From the NCBI GenBank assembly GCA_029979005.1, contig JAPOIJ010000026.1:1-38036 (forward strand): DNA of 38,036 bases. Direction: 5' to 3'. The position numbers were made by a program, and so were the translations under genes. Below are positions 17,714 through 26,887 of this stretch, one piece after another. Every line of letters begins with the position of its first letter. The stretch's first letter is position 1. Source of the stretch: Planctomycetota bacterium (GTDB lineage Bacteria > Planctomycetota > Planctomycetia > Pirellulales > Pirellulaceae). The notes below the pieces were generated by a model. The model did no database searches, was not told the DNA's origin, and was given only the letters and a program-made list of their open reading frames with translations.

Positions 17714-18121
17714 ATGATAAACTTTTACAACACTTGCTGGTATTTTCTTGCCCAGACGCAAGTTCAAACATCAGAGGCTCCGGCCGTTGACGGGGGTCCT
17801 GCAGAAGGGGTGGCAAATAATACGCCGAGTCTCTTCGACAGCTGGATGTTTCCGGCATTGATGGCTGTGATGCTGGTTTACTTCATCATGATGGCTCGGC
17901 CGAAAAACAAAGCTCAAGCCAAAACTTCGGATTTACTTGCCAACTTGAAAAAGAACGACAAAGTCGTCACGGCTGGTGGCATTCTTGGAACCGTTGTAAA
18001 TCACCGCTCGGATGCCGAATACGTCACCTTGCGAGTCGATGAAGCAAGCAACTCGAAAATGCAGATACTGGCGAAATCAATCGTTCGCGTAGTATCCGAT
18101 GAAGACGGAACAGATAGTTGA
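17714..18121 (+). CDS. yajC: Preprotein translocase accessory subunit YajC
   Basis: A small single-pass inner-membrane protein (135 residues) that associates with SecDF and aids Sec-dependent export. One membrane helix (about 45-61, MFPALMAVMLVYFIMMA) is followed by the family signature RPKNKAQAKTSDLLANLKKNDKVVTAGGILGTV, then a small soluble domain. The N-terminal part before the helix is longer than in E. coli. The start at 17714 has an AGG five bases upstream. It lies between tgt and secDF, about 100 bases before secDF, the typical order for the Sec accessory operon. Confidence 0.93.
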   Translation: MINFYNTCWYFLAQTQVQTSEAPAVDGGPAEGVANNTPSLFDSWMFPALMAVMLVYFIMMARPKNKAQAKTSDLLANLKKNDKVVTAGGILGTVVNHRSDAEYVTLRVDEASNSKMQILAKSIVRVVSDEDGTDS

Positions 18122-18220
18122 TGCAACAAAGACTGCTCTCCGGTTGATTAAGCTCTTGAGAGTTACGTTTTTAAAAAATAATGCGAATCCTTTACCCATT
18201 TATACTTTAGGAATCCTCGG

Positions 18221-21200
18221 ATGTTAGAGTTCAGCTCCAACGCTTCCCTTTTGGCCCAAAATACTGCGCAAGCTGCTGAAAACAATGTTCCCTTTATTGA
18301 AACGGGATTTTTTGTTTTTCTATTGCTAATTGCTGCAGTCGTTTTAGGCTTCTTTGCCGCAAAATACATTTCTTCGGGACTAAAAGTCGCCGAGTACCAA
18401 GGCAGAATGTCAATCGTTTTGATTGCTGTACTTGTCGCCTCATTAATGATTTGGGCGAAATGGCCGCCTAAACTGGGCGTGGATCTTCGAGGCGGTATCA
18501 ACATGATTGGCTCGCTCAATCTTGACGCGTTTCTCGATGAGGATGGGGCCGGAAAACGCCCCGAAGCAGCCGACATCATTCCCGCGTTGGTTCGCAGAGT
18601 GAACCCGTCGGGCACCAAGGAAATCATGATCCGCCCGTTGGGTGCCGACAAAATCGAAGTCACAATCCCTACGGTTGAAGACGCGGAAGCTGACGGTATC
18701 TGGAAACGACTTGTCGAAGCCGGAAAACTCGAATTTAGAATTTTGGCGCGAGACGCGCAGGCTTTTAAACTCGAACGAGACGCAGCCAAGGCACAGGCCG
18801 CCGCGGGCAATCGAAGCCGTAAAGTTCAGGATGAAGTCGACGGGAAAAAACAGACGGTTGCCGTTTGGGTCGCCCTCGCTCGAGTCGTTCAACCTGAAGA
18901 TGCACCGAACGAAATCGTACCCTTTAAATTTGTCCCGCAGCGAAGCGATCTTGTACGCGACAAAGCATCCGGCAAGATTCTCGATCTTTCCACTTGGTCT
19001 GCCTCTGGCTCCTTGGATGCGGATTCACAGGGCGCTGAATTCGCAAAATGGTGTGCGGATCAGGGTGTTCGCACACCCCAAATCCTCGTGATTCAACCGG
19101 AAGACGACCAAAACGTTGAAGGCGAGCATCTGGCGAGCGTTAGCTCTGCTATGGACGAACGAGGCCGTGGAAGCGTCGCGTTTAAGACAACGGCTGTCGG
19201 CAGCTCAAAAATGGGTATGCTCACTCGAATGAACATTGACCGGCCTATGGGAGTCGTTCTCGATGGCCAATTGCACTCCGCACCTAACATTCAATCTGCG
19301 ATCTACGCGAATGGCCGAATTACCGGTGAATTCACGCCTGAGGAAGTCTCCGAACTGATCATTACACTCGAAAGCGGTAAGCTTGATGTGGCGTTGAACA
19401 AATCACCCATCAGTCGTGACTTCATTGAATCGAACCTTGGTAAACAGCTGCTTGAACAAGGATTCCTGGCAATCGGTTGCTCACTGGTCCTTGTTCTGAT
19501 TTTCATGATGTTTTACTACCGTTTCGCGGGAATCGTTGCGACCGCCGCGTTGTTACTGAACCTCGTTCTCATCCTCGCACTGGTGATGGCAATTAACCAA
19601 CCGTTCACCCTAACAGGGCTGGCTGGCTTGGTTCTAACCGTCGGTATGTCCGTGGATGCGAATGTGCTGATCTTCGAACGGATCCGGGAAGAACTCGACC
19701 GCGGCGCGGCCTTGAGAATGGCAATTCGCAACGGTTTCGATAAGGCGACCACCACCATTATTGATGCGAACGTAACAACCTTGATCACCGCTGTTGTTCT
19801 TTACGTGATTGGAACTGAGCAAATCAAAGGATTCTCAGTCACTTTGATTCTCGGTATTTTGATGAGTATGTTCACTGCCATTTATGTTTCTCGATTGATA
19901 TTTGATATCTTCGAGCGTCGACGATGGCTAACGCACCTCAACATGACGAGAATTCTCGAGCGGAAGCAGTTTGATTTCCTAAGTAAGGTGAGTCTTACGG
20001 GCATCATGTCCTTTGCATTGATCGTCGGAGGGCTCAGTAGCGTATTCCTCTTGGGGCCAAAGATCTTAGATCATGATTTGCGTGGCGGTTCGACGGTTCG
20101 AATGGTCTTTAATGATGCACAAGATGTCGAACTCCTTCGGAAAGAACTGGATGATCTTAACGAAATGCATAACGGCGAGAGCGTCGAATTTTCAGTAACC
20201 GGCTTTCAGCAGGGCGGCGACGGTGAGAAAAACACTGTATTTCGGGTCGACAGTAACCTACCGGCCTACGAAGGCCCGCCTCAGGAGAAGTTTGATGAAT
20301 TGGCAGATATTCTGGCACGTGTATTCAAAGGACGCCTGAAACTGAACCACGTAGAAGTCGTTAATTCTCCTGCAAGCTCAAATCCGACCTCAACACCGGC
20401 AAAACCTGCTGAGACAAATACGGAAGCGCCTGTAAAAACCGGTTTGAATTGGGAGGCGGGAGGTCTGACACCGTTGGCGAGTGCTGCGTCGTCATTCATG
20501 CTCACCTACCAGGAAGCAGAAAAACAGGAACCTGCAACTCCTCCAGCCGAAGGAGCTGAGCAAGAGAAGCCGGAGCAAGAAAAACCGGAATCGAATGCAA
20601 CTGAACCGCCGGCAGCCGAACCTAAACCGGAAACACCCAAACCGGAAACGCCTAAAACGGATCCGTCGAATGCGGAGCCTGAAGTAACTTCTCCACAGAA
20701 AGAAGAAACCAACGAAGACGACAACCAGTTCAAGCCAGAAACTCCGACCGACAATCAGATTGCCAAGCCCGAGTCGGTTACCCGCAGCCTTAAAGTCACG
20801 CCTGGGATTTCTGGAAAATCACTGATCAACATGTTGATTGAAGCGTCAGAAACTGCGGAATTAGAGTTGGAAGAAGAGCAGATCTTTGTCGACTCAAGCG
20901 ACGTTGAGCAAGACGAATCTGCTGCCTCGACCGTTTCCGAAAACTGGGAAGTCACGATGGAGGTCAATCGGGCCGAAGAGGCTGACGCGATCATTGACGC
21001 GTGGAGCCAAAAGCTGAACGAAACGCCTTACTTCCCGACCACGAGTAAAGTGGGTGGTCAGATTGCCGGCAAAACTCAGGTTCAGGCACTAGTCGCGATT
21101 TTCGCCAGTCTGCTTGGAATCATCGCCTACGTTTGGATTCGCTTCCAAAATGTTGCCTTTGGACTGGCGGCGGTGATTGCTTTGATTCACGACGTATTAA

Positions 21201-21637
21201 TTGTGCTCGGTGCAATCGCTATTAGCCATTGGATTGCCGGTGCACTTGGATTCCTGGGGATCGTCGAGTTTAAGATCAGCCTCGAAATTATTGCGGCACT
21301 CCTGACCGTTATCGGTTACTCACTTAACGACACGATTGTTGTATTTGATCGAATCCGAGAAGTTCGGGGCAAACGAACCGAGATTACTGCCGACATTGTT
21401 AACGCCAGTATTTCACAAACTCTCAGCCGTACTATCCTGACTTCGGTAACCACCTTTATCGTGGTCTTCATCCTCTACTGTTTTGGTGGCGACGCGATTC
21501 ACGGATTTGCATTCGCATTAGTAATCGGCGTCCTCGTCGGTACCTACAGTTCAATCTTCATCGCTTCACCAGCACTGCTTTGGTTGATGAATACGGTTGG
21601 CTTGAACCCGGGGGAAGTAGACCCGGAAACGGCATAA
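18221..21637 (+). CDS. secDF: Fused protein translocase subunit SecDF
   Basis: SecD and SecF in one 1138-residue chain; the complex uses the proton gradient to pull exported proteins out of the SecYEG channel. SecD: an extra N-terminal helix (about 28-48), then helix 63-79 and the LGVDLRGG motif (85-92). A large periplasmic domain follows, then five helices with ANVLIFERIREE. SecF: helix near 595, DHDLRGGST (about 614-622), a periplasmic domain, then helices with LNDTIVVFDRIREV. The SecF periplasmic part contains an unusual low-complexity Pro/Glu-rich segment (about residues 715-850, with PETPKPETPK repeats). AGGA lies nine bases before the ATG. Its downstream terminator is at 21704-21736. 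Confidence 0.95.
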   Translation: MLEFSSNASLLAQNTAQAAENNVPFIETGFFVFLLLIAAVVLGFFAAKYISSGLKVAEYQGRMSIVLIAVLVASLMIWAKWPPKLGVDLRGGINMIGSLNLDAFLDEDGAGKRPEAADIIPALVRRVNPSGTKEIMIRPLGADKIEVTIPTVEDAEADGIWKRLVEAGKLEFRILARDAQAFKLERDAAKAQAAAGNRSRKVQDEVDGKKQTVAVWVALARVVQPEDAPNEIVPFKFVPQRSDLVRDKASGKILDLSTWSASGSLDADSQGAEFAKWCADQGVRTPQILVIQPEDDQNVEGEHLASVSSAMDERGRGSVAFKTTAVGSSKMGMLTRMNIDRPMGVVLDGQLHSAPNIQSAIYANGRITGEFTPEEVSELIITLESGKLDVALNKSPISRDFIESNLGKQLLEQGFLAIGCSLVLVLIFMMFYYRFAGIVATAALLLNLVLILALVMAINQPFTLTGLAGLVLTVGMSVDANVLIFERIREELDRGAALRMAIRNGFDKATTTIIDANVTTLITAVVLYVIGTEQIKGFSVTLILGILMSMFTAIYVSRLIFDIFERRRWLTHLNMTRILERKQFDFLSKVSLTGIMSFALIVGGLSSVFLLGPKILDHDLRGGSTVRMVFNDAQDVELLRKELDDLNEMHNGESVEFSVTGFQQGGDGEKNTVFRVDSNLPAYEGPPQEKFDELADILARVFKGRLKLNHVEVVNSPASSNPTSTPAKPAETNTEAPVKTGLNWEAGGLTPLASAASSFMLTYQEAEKQEPATPPAEGAEQEKPEQEKPESNATEPPAAEPKPETPKPETPKTDPSNAEPEVTSPQKEETNEDDNQFKPETPTDNQIAKPESVTRSLKVTPGISGKSLINMLIEASETAELELEEEQIFVDSSDVEQDESAASTVSENWEVTMEVNRAEEADAIIDAWSQKLNETPYFPTTSKVGGQIAGKTQVQALVAIFASLLGIIAYVWIRFQNVAFGLAAVIALIHDVLIVLGAIAISHWIAGALGFLGIVEFKISLEIIAALLTVIGYSLNDTIVVFDRIREVRGKRTEITADIVNASISQTLSRTILTSVTTFIVVFILYCFGGDAIHGFAFALVIGVLVGTYSSIFIASPALLWLMNTVGLNPGEVDPETA

Positions 21638-21703
21638 GCCGCATAGTTTAACCCACCTTTCTGTTCGAACTTTTCATGGTTTGACAGAAGACTAAACAAA
21701 CTG

Positions 21704-21736
21704 AGAGCTGCCATTTCCGATGGCGGCTCTTTTTTT
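21704..21736 (+). terminator. Rho-independent terminator after secDF
   Basis: A ten-pair stem (21705-21714 with 21720-21729, one G-U) has a five-base loop TTCCG and is followed by seven Ts. It is placed 67 bases after the secDF stop. Confidence 0.92.
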
Positions 21737-22040
21737 ATGGGTGTTGTGACTGCAGTCGTTACTCCGGAAATCACTCGATCCCCAACCTACCACACCGCAG
21801 ACTAAGGGATTGATCGGGAAACCGCCCGAAAGGTTTACCTGATCGCAAAATCCGGTATTCGAAAACGCACCTAATGCTACGTCCAGCAGGTTAAACCATG
21901 TCTTTTACTGGAGGTGTGCAATAGTTCAAGGGTTACATTAACTTGCCATGGATTGGCGTATTTATTCTCTAGCAACTTGCCAGAGGGTTGCATTTGGTAA
22001 TTTACCAAATAATAAACTAGCTTTATTCTTGGAGACGTTG
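21737..22040. other. Leader/promoter region of the LysM gene
   Basis: About 300 bases between the secDF terminator and the LysM gene. The open frame of that gene extends back to 21948, but those codons are taken as leader because the ATG at 22041 has the proper ribosome-binding site. No clear promoter was resolved. Confidence 0.4.
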
Positions 22041-23147
22041 ATGGGTTCATTTCAACAAATCTTAATTAGTATTGTCTGCCTCGGAATTGCATTCGGATTT
22101 GGTGCTTACGTCAATACACACCCGTCGGGTCCGGAGAGCGAGGACGTTAAGCTGGCTCAACAAAACGGAACTAATTCAAATGATGTTATCAACGAATTAG
22201 ATTTTGTAGAAAAACGCCCCGCCAAGATGGGTATGATGCGCAGGCCGCTCAAGCCAAGACTCGCTCTCCCCAATAATTCGTTCGGTAGCGACTCCATTAC
22301 ACAGCCGCCCGTCCTGCCCGCACCAAGTGACCTGGGAAACCGAGCCGACGATCAATCTCCGCCGCCACCAAGTTCTTCGAATTCAAATACCGTTGAAGAA
22401 CCACTCGTTTCTCTGGTTGAGGACATGGGCCCTCCTGGAATCGCACAGGCCAACGATGTCCCTGATTTTTCGGAAGCCGCCGACGAAATGGCAGCAATCC
22501 AACCAGAATCGAATCCACCGCGACGGGCGATGCGAAATCAAATCTCAGAACCGCTGGGAAACAAACGTTTGACACAAACTGTAAACAAAGCTCCGCTTGA
22601 AGCTACTCCTCCCCAGACGGTCTCCGAAGCCGTCTCTGGTACGCCGGTTTCCGAGCCGCTTGCTGGCCCGGTAATTGAACCATTTGAATCGGCATTTAGC
22701 GCAAACGACTTCGAACCACAATTGGTCGGATCGCAGCCTAAATCAACGAAGATCAAATCGCTTACCGAACCGCCCAGCGCGCTTGTCGAGAGTACACCGC
22801 GCCAGTCGGGTGAACCGGCCAACACGTTTAAGGACAGCAATCCGCTTCCAACGAATTTAACTTTTTCGATCGAAGAACCTTCTGAGCTCGATACGAGACG
22901 GCGGATTCCATTTAAACTTAACTCTGCCCGAAAAGAAGAACTCCGAGATATCCGGGCGCGTAGCAAACAGTATGAGAACTTCCAGGAGCACATTGTTCGC
23001 ACAAACGAATCGCTCCAGTCCATCTCCACCGACTACTTTGGCAAACCGGACTTCTATCTCGACATCTACCTCGCGAACCGCGAAAATCTCTCGAGCCCGG
23101 TGGGCATTAAGCCAGGTACAAAACTGAAAATCCCCACGATCAAATAG
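22041..23147 (+). CDS. Membrane-anchored LysM domain protein
   Basis: A 368-residue protein with one N-terminal membrane helix (about 5-25, ILISIVCLGIAFGFGAYV), a long Pro/Ser/Glu-rich disordered middle, and a C-terminal LysM-type module. The last 55 residues contain EHIVRTNESLQSISTDYFG, then YLANRENL and GIKPGTKLKIP. LysM modules bind N-acetylglucosamine-containing glycans such as peptidoglycan. Planctomycete peptidoglycan is thin, so the ligand is uncertain. The ATG at 22041 is selected because GGAG lies six bases upstream; an upstream in-frame ATG at 21948 has no such site. It is placed between the secDF terminator and the convergent hydrolase-fold gene. Confidence 0.82.
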   Translation: MGSFQQILISIVCLGIAFGFGAYVNTHPSGPESEDVKLAQQNGTNSNDVINELDFVEKRPAKMGMMRRPLKPRLALPNNSFGSDSITQPPVLPAPSDLGNRADDQSPPPPSSSNSNTVEEPLVSLVEDMGPPGIAQANDVPDFSEAADEMAAIQPESNPPRRAMRNQISEPLGNKRLTQTVNKAPLEATPPQTVSEAVSGTPVSEPLAGPVIEPFESAFSANDFEPQLVGSQPKSTKIKSLTEPPSALVESTPRQSGEPANTFKDSNPLPTNLTFSIEEPSELDTRRRIPFKLNSARKEELRDIRARSKQYENFQEHIVRTNESLQSISTDYFGKPDFYLDIYLANRENLSSPVGIKPGTKLKIPTIK

Positions 23148-23324
23148 CCCGAACAATCGATGAGAATTAGCGTTGGGCTCGTTTCAGCTAGGTTCTTATT
23201 AACTGGTAGCAGCGAAGATTAACGGCTATCCATTCGTCTGGCCAAATCGAATAAAACGACCGCTTAAGATCGCGGACTTTTAATTTCGCGGACGCTCTGT
23301 GACCCCGCTTCTCATGGTCGAAGT

Positions 23325-24428
23325 CTACTCGTCTTCTCCAGAATCGACTTCGCGGGTAATCCATGGAAATTTCTCCGCGTTGGCCGCTACCTTGTTTTCA
23401 AACAAACGTACGGTAATTGCCTTCCAAAGGTTGTCGACCCTGGAATCGGAAAGCATTTCCACTCCCGAAAACCGACTCTTTTTGGTGTTTATTTCAATTA
23501 ACTCGCTGGCCTTCAACCTCTCCTCCCGGTCCTCAATTTTGGAAACATCCGGACGATGTTTACCCAAAATCTCCGCAATCTCTTTTGATTCTTTAGCCGT
23601 TTTCTCAAAGTTGCTCCATAGAACCAGCATCGGCATTGCCGCACTTCCATCCACCCCTGTGAACAAAGGGTGCTGAATGTTGTTCGCCATGGAAACGCCC
23701 GCTATCTTTTTAACAGGTGAAACCAGCATCAACGATTTGACATCTTGCCCTTGCTTAATGCCTTGAGGGCTATGGGAAGGAAATGCAAACCAATCGTTCA
23801 AAACCCATTGAACGGCCAAAACCGAGGTCTCGCCAACTGCTAACACGGAGAGCAGGTCGATGTTCACTTCGCCCTTGTTATGTTTCTGTACCAAAAACTT
23901 CTTGCAACGCTCGATATCTTTCTGAGCCGACATCACTTCCTGTTTTCGAAATTTTTTGTAGTCGAGCGGCTTTTTTAAACCTTCAACCGAAACGCTTTGA
24001 CCGTGACCGCGCAGGTCAGGAACAATCACTGCGTGCCCCGATTTTTGTAAAAACAAACCATATTTGAGTAATTGCCGACGATCGCCTTCCCAGTCATGAA
24101 GCAGAATAAACGGGATTGCTGGCGTTGCTGGAGCGTCTTCCGCGGCATCCTTTAGCCTAGGTGGAGCAAAGTAGGTGCACTTAAGACGTACTCCATCGGG
24201 CGTGTCGAGAATGATATGCTCATATTTAGGAATTTCGACCTCTTCATCGTCCTGGGCATTACCGGGTCTTGCGATCTTCTCTCCCTGTATTGGCGCGAAT
24301 ACCATCACCTCGCCGAAAGGAGAGGCCGCCTGAAGCTGCAACGTCGAAATGGATAGAAAGACGAGGAAAGCGGTAATTTTAAGAGAACCGCGTAAAAATT
24401 GACTTCGAGATGGAAGGGTTTTCTGCAT
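23325..24428 (-). CDS. Secreted alpha/beta-hydrolase-fold protein, probably non-catalytic
   Basis: An exported 367-residue protein with a signal peptide (about 15-34, ITAFLVFLSISTLQLQA). The alpha/beta-hydrolase core is recognisable from ILLHDWEGDRRQ (oxyanion-side loop), VIVPDLRGHGQS and a strand-turn at the nucleophile elbow. The elbow reads GETSV (199-203) instead of GxSxG. The usual acid strand ends MLVLWSNFEK without a plain Asp, and no terminal GxxH histidine is visible. The protein may therefore be a pseudoenzyme or have a rearranged active site. The frame opens further upstream to a TTG at 24494, but the ATG at 24428 gives the normal signal peptide. Divergent from the VWA gene. Substrate unknown. 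Confidence 0.8.
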   Translation of the reverse strand: MQKTLPSRSQFLRGSLKITAFLVFLSISTLQLQAASPFGEVMVFAPIQGEKIARPGNAQDDEEVEIPKYEHIILDTPDGVRLKCTYFAPPRLKDAAEDAPATPAIPFILLHDWEGDRRQLLKYGLFLQKSGHAVIVPDLRGHGQSVSVEGLKKPLDYKKFRKQEVMSAQKDIERCKKFLVQKHNKGEVNIDLLSVLAVGETSVLAVQWVLNDWFAFPSHSPQGIKQGQDVKSLMLVSPVKKIAGVSMANNIQHPLFTGVDGSAAMPMLVLWSNFEKTAKESKEIAEILGKHRPDVSKIEDREERLKASELIEINTKKSRFSGVEMLSDSRVDNLWKAITVRLFENKVAANAEKFPWITREVDSGEDE

Positions 24429-24512
24429 AGCGGCTATTTCGCCCCGTGGATAAGCATTGAAAGGAAAAAACTCTGGAATTGTTGCCTGCAACAATTGAAG
24501 CTTAGGCCATTA

Positions 24513-24521
24513 ATCATAGCA
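24513..24521 (-). promoter_or_regulatory. Candidate extended -10 element for the hydrolase-fold gene
   Basis: On the minus strand TGC followed by TATGAT forms an extended -10 sequence about 85 bases upstream of the ATG at 24428. No good -35 is present, which is tolerated by extended -10 promoters. Motif match only. Confidence 0.3.
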
Positions 24522-24548
24522 AATAGCGAAGGATTTTGCATTTTGATC

Positions 24549-24564
24549 ACACATTGAGATGTGT
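24549..24564. repeat. Perfect inverted repeat in a divergent intergenic region
   Basis: ACACAT and ATGTGT face each other around a four-base spacer (TGAG). It sits between the divergent hydrolase-fold gene and the VWA gene, where an operator would be expected, but no regulator gene lies nearby. Confidence 0.4.
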
Positions 24565-24725
24565 CGACCTAACTTCTGCTAAACTCCTATTTATTCAACA
24601 AAAATAGATTTCGCCCTTTTTTCCCAAATTCATCGATTCTCGACCGTACAACCCCCCCGTCACCGGTTGATTCCGGGAAATAGACGGGTGGATTTCACTT
24701 GCCAAAGACCGCATGGCTGTGAAAA

Positions 24726-26822
24726 ATGCTAGGATATACCAAGGAATGGTTGAAAAGAGTTCGTACCCTCTCCCCGTATTTGGAGATTGAGTTGAGCATC
24801 CGCAGTTTACGCCGTTGGTGGCAGGTAAAAACAGGGAAAATGGATACGCCGATCGACGGTGAAGTTCCGTTTTGGATCGTCAGTCTTGGATTTCACCTCG
24901 TGGTCATCATTTTTCTTGCGAGAATTATGATGCCGGAAGAATCTGTCAAAGCGGTTAGCTTGATGCTGGATGAACCCGTCGAGCAAATCGTCGAAGAAGA
25001 TATTCCAATGGAAATCCAGTTTGACGAATTACTAACCGAAGAAATCGGTGCTGACGGAGACGACGGATTTGAAACGGCGGCCGCACAGGCTCCTATCGTT
25101 GATCCAATCTCTGAGGATACGATTGATCTCGAGATGCAGTTACGAGACGTTGCAGATATTGTCACCGACAATGACTTCATCGAAGCGACCGCTGAAAGCA
25201 TGGCTATCGTCCCGGTCAAAGGATCCGTTGGAAATTCCGTCAAAGCCGCCTCGGGCGCGGTTGATCGAATGACTCAGGAAATCTTGATGTCCATGCAGGA
25301 ACGTGAAACCATTGTGGTTTGGATGTTCGACCAATCGGCAAGCCTGATGGAACAGCGTGAAGAAATCGTTCAGCGGTTCGATCGCATTTACGATGAACTG
25401 GGTATTCTACAAGCTGCGGGACATGCTTCGTTCGAGAATAAAAAACAACCGCTACTAACGCAAGTTTACGCCTTCGGTTCTGAAATTAAACCGCTTCTTA
25501 AAAATCCAACGCCCAGTTTGGCGACGATTAAAGAGGCGATTCAATCGGTTGACCGCGACTCCAGCGGAATTGAAAATGTGATGGAAACGGTCATCGTGGC
25601 GGCAAAGGACCATGCCTCCTACCGCCGGATCGATAAAACCACGGGCAAACCCAAGAACAACGTTATGTTGATCGTCGTTTCTGACGAGGCCGGTGACGAC
25701 AAAGACAAGGTTGATGATGCAATCAGGATTTGCAACGAGCATCAGATGCCAGTTTACGTGATTGGCGTTCCCGCCCCATTCGGTAGAACAAATACTGAAG
25801 TCAAATGGGTTGATCCGGATCCTGAATTCGACCAATCCACTCAGTGGGCGCTCGTTTCACAGGGACCGGAATCAATTATGCCGGAGCGGCTTCGGCTCGA
25901 TTCGACCGGAACTTTTGGCGACTTGAACATGATTGATTCTGGATTCGGACCGTTTCATTTGACACGTTTAAGTTATGAAACGGGTGGAATTTATTTCGCA
26001 GTTCACCCCAATCGAAACACCAAACGTCGTGTGAAAAAATGGGAAACCAAAAGCTACTCTGCTTCGATTCAGCATTTCTTCGACCCCAAAATTATGCGAC
26101 GGTACAAACCGGACTACGTCTCTAATCAAACCTACCTCGCTCGGTTGAAGGCCAGTGAGTCTAGATCAGCGCTGGTAAGGGCGGCGACATTTACCACAAC
26201 TGGAACTCTGGAGTCGCCAGTTTTACGCTTTGAAAAATTAAACGAGGCAACATTTGTTGCCAATGTAAGTGCAGCTCAACAAACCGCTGCGATTGTGGAG
26301 CCCCAGATCAACCGACTGTACGAGATGCTCAAAGTTGGTGAAGAAGCTCGACCGGATGAACTCTCGCTTCGCTGGCAAGCAGGTTTCGATCTCGCAATTG
26401 GACGCGCCATCGCGGCAAAAGTCCGAGCAAGCTCCTATAACGCAATGCTCGCGCTGATCAAAACTAAACTGAAATTTGATCCACCTAAAGACGAGAAGAC
26501 GCCGCAGAATAATACCTGGGTTTTGGTACCCGCCGATATTGTTCAGACCGGAAGTCAGGATACAAAACTATTGCAAAAAGCCCACAACTATCTCAACCGA
26601 GTCATTGAGGAACATCCTGGCACTCCATGGGCTCTCCTAGCCCAGAGGGAACTTGAAACGCCCATCGGTTGGAAATGGGAACAGGATTACACCGCCCCCC
26701 CACAACCTCGGGAGGCTCGTCCTAACAACAATAATAATAATAACAACAACGCCGAACCAAGAATCCCTCAACCACGCATGAACGCGGTACCCAAAACGAA
26801 ACGCCCACCGCCGAAACTGTAA
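24726..26822 (+). CDS. Membrane-anchored von Willebrand factor A domain protein
   Basis: A 698-residue protein with a basic cytoplasmic N-terminus, one membrane helix (about 48-68, PFWIVSLGFHLVVIIFLARI), an acidic linker (70-140), and a VWA domain starting near residue 195. The MIDAS metal site is intact: Asp202-Gln-Ser204-Ala-Ser206 in FDQSASL, and IVVSDEAGDD further on. After the VWA region come a helical C-terminal domain and a Pro-rich tail with nine consecutive Asn (667-675), coded by an AAY repeat. VWA domains mediate protein binding; the partner is unknown. An in-frame ATG at 24840 could also serve as start but would shorten the basic N-terminal segment. A bidirectional terminator follows. 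Confidence 0.85.
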   Translation: MLGYTKEWLKRVRTLSPYLEIELSIRSLRRWWQVKTGKMDTPIDGEVPFWIVSLGFHLVVIIFLARIMMPEESVKAVSLMLDEPVEQIVEEDIPMEIQFDELLTEEIGADGDDGFETAAAQAPIVDPISEDTIDLEMQLRDVADIVTDNDFIEATAESMAIVPVKGSVGNSVKAASGAVDRMTQEILMSMQERETIVVWMFDQSASLMEQREEIVQRFDRIYDELGILQAAGHASFENKKQPLLTQVYAFGSEIKPLLKNPTPSLATIKEAIQSVDRDSSGIENVMETVIVAAKDHASYRRIDKTTGKPKNNVMLIVVSDEAGDDKDKVDDAIRICNEHQMPVYVIGVPAPFGRTNTEVKWVDPDPEFDQSTQWALVSQGPESIMPERLRLDSTGTFGDLNMIDSGFGPFHLTRLSYETGGIYFAVHPNRNTKRRVKKWETKSYSASIQHFFDPKIMRRYKPDYVSNQTYLARLKASESRSALVRAATFTTTGTLESPVLRFEKLNEATFVANVSAAQQTAAIVEPQINRLYEMLKVGEEARPDELSLRWQAGFDLAIGRAIAAKVRASSYNAMLALIKTKLKFDPPKDEKTPQNNTWVLVPADIVQTGSQDTKLLQKAHNYLNRVIEEHPGTPWALLAQRELETPIGWKWEQDYTAPPQPREARPNNNNNNNNNAEPRIPQPRMNAVPKTKRPPPKL
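26724..26750 (+). repeat. AAY trinucleotide repeat coding poly-Asn
   Basis: Nine consecutive AAC/AAT codons (AAC2-AAT4-AAC3) near the 3' end of the VWA gene. It is a simple-sequence tract that could vary in length between strains without shifting the frame. Confidence 0.9.
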
Positions 26823-26830
26823 AGCGAACA

Positions 26831-26866
26831 AAAAAAGCCCATGGTTCAAAACCACGGGCTTTTTTA
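26831..26866. terminator. Bidirectional terminator between convergent genes
   Basis: An inverted repeat (26836-26846 with 26852-26862, one mismatch, five-base loop) is flanked by seven As on the left and six Ts on the right, so it can end transcripts on both strands. It lies nine bases after the VWA stop and about 20 bases from the stop of the minus-strand lipoprotein gene. Confidence 0.92.
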
Positions 26867-26887
26867 TTTGACTTGAACTCACGATCA

